Positions 5,722 to 9,034 of a stretch of 9,034 bases of DNA are shown piece after piece. Location: assembly GCA_934613165.1 (NCBI GenBank), contig CAKTSW010000034.1, positions 1 to 9,034 on the forward strand. The letters run 5' to 3'. The translations under genes were made by a program, and so were the position numbers. Position 1 is the first letter of the stretch, and every line of letters starts with the position of its first letter. The notes beneath the pieces were generated by a model. The model did no database searches. It saw only the letters and a list, made by a program, of their open reading frames with translations, and was not told where the DNA came from. This stretch comes from an uncultured Ellagibacter sp. GTDB lineage: Bacteria; Actinomycetota; Coriobacteriia; Coriobacteriales; Eggerthellaceae.

Positions 5722-7353
5722 ATGGAGGCGAAAGGCACCGCGGCGGCTGGCAAGGCCAAAGAACCCGCCGGTAAGAACGAGGTCGAAATCGAACCGCTCT
5801 TCGGGGTGGCGCGTCCGGCATCGGCGTCGGGGGAAGCCAGCCCTTCCTTCGTCGGCGCGATGAAGGAGCATCGGGTCCTTCTGCCCTCCATCCTTGGGCT
5901 CGCGTTCGGCCGAGCGGGCATCATCGTCGGCAGCTACGGCAGCTATCGCCACACTGACGAGGGGCTTTTCTCCGACGGCGCGACGCTCGTCGCCATCGCG
6001 GTGTTCGCGGTGCTCGTGCTGATCATCGCCGCGACCAACTGCCATCTCGGCAAGAAGACGGTCTGGAAGATAGCCGTCGCCTCGTTTCTCGTGGAAGCCG
6101 CAACGCTCATCGGGATGTGCGCCCTTCCCGTTTTCCAGCCCACGGGAGACTTCCCGTTGCTCTTTCTTTTAAGCTCGCTCTGCACGATCAGCGGCTTGGC
6201 GTCGCTTACGTACTGGCTTCGGAAGGCGCGCGGCTCGTCGAGCCTGAACGCCGTGATCTACACGTTTGGGGCCCTCATCGTAAGCGAGGTGATCATCTAC
6301 TTCACGGCGCTTGTGCCCAGAGAGGTGGCGAACGTCATCGCCGCCGTCCTTGTTTTGGGACAGTTCCCCTGCATGTCCCTGTCCCAAAAACGACCCCTCG
6401 CGAAAGACATCTCGACGCTTTCGTCCGATTCCGACTTCTTCGGGTTCACGAAAACCGTCATGTCGAGCAAGATGTTCCTCACCACCATCGCCGTGAGCAT
6501 CGGCGTGCTCGCGGTTGCCGACGGCTTCCTGCGCGGCTACCCCGACGGCGAGCCGATCCTGTTCACCCCGGTAACCCACGTCGCGCAAAGCGCGCTCACG
6601 ATCGGGCTTGCCGCCGCCATCATCTACCTGGTCGTCAAGCAACATCAGCGCGTCATGACGGTCGGCGTGTTCCTCGTCATGGAAGCGCTCGCCGTCTTCG
6701 CGCTTATTCTGTATTCGGCGCTCCCCGACGCGCTCGACGTCGGCGCCGTTTTGTCCGGTACCTTGAACGCGATTCTCGTGGCGCTGACCTGGTACATCAT
6801 CATCGCCTTCATGACCTACGGCTGGAGATGCCCCTACTACTACGCGCTCGGCGGCTGGATCGTGTGGCTGGGGTGCCGCGCCATCGCGCGCATCGCGCTT
6901 TTGAGCATTCCCGCCATCTCGGAGAACGACCTGCTCATGCTGTCGTTCGTGTTCGCCATGATCGTGCTGTCGACCCAGGTCACCTTCACGCAATTCCTCA
7001 AGGTGCGCAAGTTCGAGGCCGAAACACCTGAAGAGCAGCAACGTCAAGCCGAGGAATCGCGCAAGAGCACCGTGACCAAGCTCATGGGCCTCGACGAGCA
7101 CGAGAGCCTCGCCGAGATCCGCCAGGCAACCATGCGCCACAACGCGGAGGAGGTCGGCAAGCAGTTCCTCCTCTCCGAACGCGAGATCGAGGTGCTCGCC
7201 CTGTACGCGCTCGGGTGGACCCAAAAGCGCGTGGCCGAAGAACTCTACATCAGCCCCGGCACCGCGCACGCGCACATCAAGCGCATCTACGCGAAAACGG
7301 GCCTGCATTCGCGTCAGGAAATCCTCGACTACATGGAGAAATACACCTCGTAG
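5722..7353 (+). CDS. Membrane-bound LuxR-family transcriptional regulator (about 12 TM segments plus HTH)
   Basis: The 543-residue protein has a cytosolic N-terminal tail (1-50), then about twelve hydrophobic segments (roughly 53-73, 87-107, 116-138, 144-166, 175-198, 202-220, 251-270, 281-305, 311-333, 340-364, 373-396 and 404-426). A charged linker (427-480) follows, and then a LuxR/GerE-type helix-turn-helix at 482-541 with LSEREIEVLALYALG, AEELYISPGTAHAHIKRIYAKTG and HSRQEILDYM, the normal form of that domain. No receiver domain is present, so the membrane part is the presumed sensor. Eggerthellaceae genomes encode many such regulators, often beside the metabolic genes they control; most ligands are unknown. 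The ATG at 5722 has GGAGGG five bases upstream. The nearest possible targets are the divergent NifU-like operon and its own gene. An 11-bp REP-like palindrome (6353-6389) lies in the codons after segment 6. No clear T-run terminator follows. Confidence -1.
   Translation: MEAKGTAAAGKAKEPAGKNEVEIEPLFGVARPASASGEASPSFVGAMKEHRVLLPSILGLAFGRAGIIVGSYGSYRHTDEGLFSDGATLVAIAVFAVLVLIIAATNCHLGKKTVWKIAVASFLVEAATLIGMCALPVFQPTGDFPLLFLLSSLCTISGLASLTYWLRKARGSSSLNAVIYTFGALIVSEVIIYFTALVPREVANVIAAVLVLGQFPCMSLSQKRPLAKDISTLSSDSDFFGFTKTVMSSKMFLTTIAVSIGVLAVADGFLRGYPDGEPILFTPVTHVAQSALTIGLAAAIIYLVVKQHQRVMTVGVFLVMEALAVFALILYSALPDALDVGAVLSGTLNAILVALTWYIIIAFMTYGWRCPYYYALGGWIVWLGCRAIARIALLSIPAISENDLLMLSFVFAMIVLSTQVTFTQFLKVRKFEAETPEEQQRQAEESRKSTVTKLMGLDEHESLAEIRQATMRHNAEEVGKQFLLSEREIEVLALYALGWTQKRVAEELYISPGTAHAHIKRIYAKTGLHSRQEILDYMEKYTS
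6353..6389. repeat. REP-like palindrome inside the LuxR-type gene
   Basis: TTTTGGGACAG (6353-6363) and CTGTCCCAAAA (6379-6389) are perfect 11-base inverted arms around a 15-base loop; the loop contains a second TGTCCC (6374-6379), so two alternative pairings exist. Palindromes built on GGGACAG/CTGTCCC resemble REP sequences that accompany Y1-type (RAYT) transposases. It encodes the stretch VLGQFPCMSLSQK just after membrane segment 6, and the reading frame stays intact. Confidence -1.
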
Positions 7354-7406
7354 GCAGGTGCCCCTCAAGCGCGCGAAGCGCCGTATGCGAAAGCGCGCGT
7401 CAGACG

Positions 7407-7428
7407 TGAACTGCGCCCCAAAACTTAG
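7407..7428. mobile_element. Terminal inverted repeat of an IS3-family (IS150-like) element
   Basis: TGAACTGCGCCCCAAAAC and the following TTAG have the form typical of IS150-group ends (TG-A-CTG-CCCC-AAAA-TT-G). It sits eleven bases outside the transposase stop codon, the expected distance and side for the end of such an element. No matching opposite end is found in the window, so the element is truncated. Identification is by memory of the family pattern. Confidence -1.
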
Positions 7429-7438
7429 CAAATAAAGA

Positions 7439-7522
7439 CTACGCCGCTAGGGACTGGCTCCGGAACTCTTCCGGGGTCGGTCCCTTCAGCTTGACCTGGC
7501 GCTTTCGCATGCGACTTACCAT
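7439..7522 (-). pseudogene. Fragment of the C-terminus of an IS3-family transposase (OrfB)
   Basis: On the minus strand the frame ending with TAG at 7439-7441 reads KLKGPTPEEFRSQSLAA before the stop. This matches the conserved end of IS150-type OrfB transposases (VKLKGL-PVEYRxQSL). Only about 20 residues are homologous; the sequence beyond about 7499 no longer fits, so the rDDE catalytic core and everything upstream are gone. It is a dead remnant, probably left by a deletion or rearrangement between the LuxR-type gene and the aminotransferase. Confidence -1.
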
Positions 7523-7571
7523 ACCCCGGCAACACGCAATCTCGCCCCTCAACATCGCCCCGTAAAACACT

Positions 7572-7619
7572 GAGGGGGTTTCAAGCACGCCCGAAACCAG
7601 GCGCACTCGAAACCCCCTC
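7572..7619 (-). terminator. Terminator of the usp-aminotransferase operon
   Basis: GAGGGGGTTTC (7572-7582) and GAAACCCCCTC (7609-7619) form a perfect 11-bp stem around a 26-base loop that can fold further through CGCC/GGCG. It starts 36 bases past the aminotransferase stop. Read leftwards it is followed by AGTGTTTTAC, a short T run, so it is a plausible intrinsic terminator for the leftward operon. Confidence -1.
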
Positions 7620-7654
7620 GGCTCGAAGAGACAGCTTGCGATGTCTGCTTGTGC

Positions 7655-8833
7655 TTACTTGTATTCTTCCATGAGCGCCTTGAACGCCGGCATCGAGCGC
7701 TTGATCACGTCGGCCGACACGCAGTAGCTCACGCGCACCCACCCATGCGACTTGAAGCACGTTGCGGGAACAAGCAGAAGCTCATGCTTCTTGGCCTTCT
7801 CGCAGAACGCCTCGTCGTCGGGCTCGAGCGCCTTGACCCACAGGTAGAACGCGCCGTCGGGCTCCACGAACTCATAGCCGAGCTCGGAGAGGCCCTGCGT
7901 CAGAAGCTCGCGGTTCGCGCGGTACGCCTCCACGTCGGACGGCTCGTCCACGCACTTCTCCATCACGCGCTGGAACAGCACCGACGCGCAGATGAAACCG
8001 AGCGCGCGGCCGGCACCGCACACCGCGGTGTAGACGTCCTTCGCGTTGTCCATGAGGTCGGATACGTAGATGTAGCCGATGCGCTCGCCCGGAAGCGACA
8101 GCGACTTCGAGTACGAGTAGCACACGATCGTGTGCTTGTAGAGGCACGGGACGTAGGGCACGTCGGCGCCGTAGGTGATCTCGCGGTACGGCTCGTCGCT
8201 GATGATGTAGATGGGATGCCCGTATTCCTCTTCCTTGCGGGAAAGCATTGCGGCAAGGGCCTCGATGTTCTCGCGCGTGTACACCGCGCCCACCGGGTTG
8301 TTCGGCGAGTTGATGATGACACCCGCCGTCTTCGGCGTGACCGCGGCTTCCATAGCCGCGATGTCCATCTGGAAATCGGGCTCGTGCGCGGGAACCTCGA
8401 CGCAGGTGCAGCCGGCGGTTTCGGTCCACACGGCGTATTCGGGGAAGTACGGCGCCACGACCATGATCTCGTCGCCGGGGTTGGTGATCGCGTAGATGGA
8501 GATGGCAAGGCCCGCCGCGGCGCCCGCGGTCAGGTAGATCTGCCCGGCCGTGGCATCGACCCCGAAGCAGCGACGGATGTTTGCGGCCACGGCCTGGCGC
8601 GGGCCGTCGGCGCCGGGGGACGGCGTGTAGCCGTGGAGCGCGCACGGCGGCTCCTTGATGAGCTCGGCGATGGTCGAGGCGACCGCATCGGGCGCCGGAA
8701 CGCTCGGGTTGCCGATGGAGAAATCGAATACCTTGTCCTCGCCGATTTCGGCTTTGCGGGCAAGGCCGTACGCGAACAGCTCGCGAATCTTGTTGGGGGC
8801 GGACCCGAGGTCGGTGGCTCGTTTGTTCAGCAT
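7655..8833 (-). CDS. Pyridoxal-phosphate-dependent class I/II aminotransferase (AspB-like)
   Basis: The 392-residue cytosolic enzyme has the usual length of fold-type I aminotransferases, which move an amino group between an amino acid and a 2-oxo acid. Motifs in order: FSIGNPSVPAP (38-48), TAGAAAGLA (102-110) for phosphate binding, NSPNNPVG with Asn179 (175-182), ISDEPYREITY with Asp213 contacting the PLP ring nitrogen, SYSKSLSLPGERIGY with the Schiff-base Lys243 and Arg251, and WVRVSY with Arg367 for the substrate carboxylate. All key residues are present, so the enzyme should be active. The nearest named groups are aspartate and related aminotransferases, but substrate cannot be fixed from sequence. 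The ATG at 8833 has GAAGGG five bases upstream. It lies 24 bases behind the universal stress protein gene on the same strand, so the two are probably co-transcribed. Confidence -1.
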   Translation of the reverse strand: MLNKRATDLGSAPNKIRELFAYGLARKAEIGEDKVFDFSIGNPSVPAPDAVASTIAELIKEPPCALHGYTPSPGADGPRQAVAANIRRCFGVDATAGQIYLTAGAAAGLAISIYAITNPGDEIMVVAPYFPEYAVWTETAGCTCVEVPAHEPDFQMDIAAMEAAVTPKTAGVIINSPNNPVGAVYTRENIEALAAMLSRKEEEYGHPIYIISDEPYREITYGADVPYVPCLYKHTIVCYSYSKSLSLPGERIGYIYVSDLMDNAKDVYTAVCGAGRALGFICASVLFQRVMEKCVDEPSDVEAYRANRELLTQGLSELGYEFVEPDGAFYLWVKALEPDDEAFCEKAKKHELLLVPATCFKSHGWVRVSYCVSADVIKRSMPAFKALMEEYK

Positions 8834-8857
8834 GAAAACCCTTCTTACTACCTTCGA

Positions 8858-9034
8858 TTACGCTTTGACGACGTGCACGTCGCAACGGACGGTGCGGATG
8901 AGGAACTTGGAAACGCTTCCGACGAAAGCGTACTGCATGTTGGTAAGGCCGCGCTCACCGCAGATGACGAGGTCGGGGCGAAACGGCTCGATGAGCTGCT
9001 CGGCGAGCGTGTCGGTCACGCGGCCGGCGCGAAC
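8858..9034 (-). CDS. Universal stress protein, C-terminal part (cut by window end)
   Basis: The last 58 residues of a gene that begins beyond the window, ending with TAA at 8858-8860. PDLVICGERGLTNMQYAFVGS contains the UspA ATP-binding pattern G-2X-G-9X-G-S exactly, followed by VSKFLIRTVRCDVHVVK, the normal last strand and helix of the fold. Proteins of this group bind ATP or act as stress-responsive switches in the cytosol; the particular role is unknown. It is the upstream gene of an apparent two-gene operon with the aminotransferase, and the promoter lies outside the window. The family call is firm. Confidence -1.
   Translation of the reverse strand, partial: VRAGRVTDTLAEQLIEPFRPDLVICGERGLTNMQYAFVGSVSKFLIRTVRCDVHVVKA

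Larger units (their letters stand above)
7354..7654. other. Intergenic stretch with IS remnant and terminator
   Basis: This gap between the LuxR-type gene and the convergent aminotransferase holds the IS3-type remnant (7407-7522), a 12-bp inverted repeat around it (7385-7396 and 7499-7510), a GC-rich imperfect dyad (7369-7374 with 7393-7398, no T run) just behind the LuxR-type stop, and the aminotransferase terminator (7572-7619). I see nothing in 7523-7571. Confidence -1.

Noticed and set aside
6169..7431. Minus-strand open frame of 420 codons
   Set aside because: An antisense shadow of the LuxR-type gene; long frames are common opposite high-GC genes.
7872..8885. Minus-strand open frame of 337 codons overlapping the aminotransferase
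   Set aside because: It is a shifted reading of the aminotransferase gene, arginine-rich and without motifs.
1..9034. CRISPR array, tRNA or rRNA genes
   Set aside because: No regularly spaced direct repeats and no cloverleaf or ribosomal RNA signatures were seen.

Overview
The window looks like a high-GC member of the Coriobacteriia, most likely the Eggerthellaceae (Eggerthella, Gordonibacter, Slackia or Adlercreutzia type). The main reason is a regulator with about twelve predicted membrane segments and a C-terminal LuxR-type helix-turn-helix, an architecture that is strongly expanded in that family. The placement is an inference from gene content and codon use, not from a marker gene.

Layout. 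Positions 1-2332 are visibly less GC-rich than the rest. They hold the C-terminal part of a superfamily II helicase with a DUF3427 tail (+), a small MutT/NudG-like Nudix hydrolase (-) whose stop codon overlaps the helicase stop inside one CTAG, and a short orphan reading frame (+) without a convincing start. This stretch resembles an acquired island. Positions 2333-2748 carry no convincing gene but hold a strong hairpin, an inverted pair of REP-like sequences, a terminator-like hairpin and a good sigma-70 type promoter. The promoter leads into a small GtrA-family membrane protein (2749-3099), whose 5' end may be frameshifted. Between gtrA and the next, convergent operon lies a 153-bp element with perfect 31-bp inverted ends, followed by a normal terminator.

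Positions 3518-5526 (-) form a two-gene operon: a divergent NifU/IscU-like protein that has lost two of the three canonical scaffold cysteines but has gained a C-terminal cysteine cluster, and, coupled to it by a TGATG junction, a 461-residue acidic, alanine-rich protein of unknown function. Diverging from it is the membrane LuxR regulator (5722-7353, +). The shared intergenic region contains CCCT/AGGG elements at helical spacing that could be an operator. The regulator gene itself carries a REP-like palindrome.

Behind the regulator lies a remnant of an IS3-family (IS150-like) element: the last codons of a transposase plus one terminal repeat. Next come a strong terminator and a leftward operon made of a universal stress protein (cut off at the window end) and a PLP-dependent class I/II aminotransferase.

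The most unusual item is the NifU-like/unknown gene pair. The 153-bp inverted-repeat element, the REP-like pair and the palindrome inside the regulator gene are the most interesting non-coding signals.
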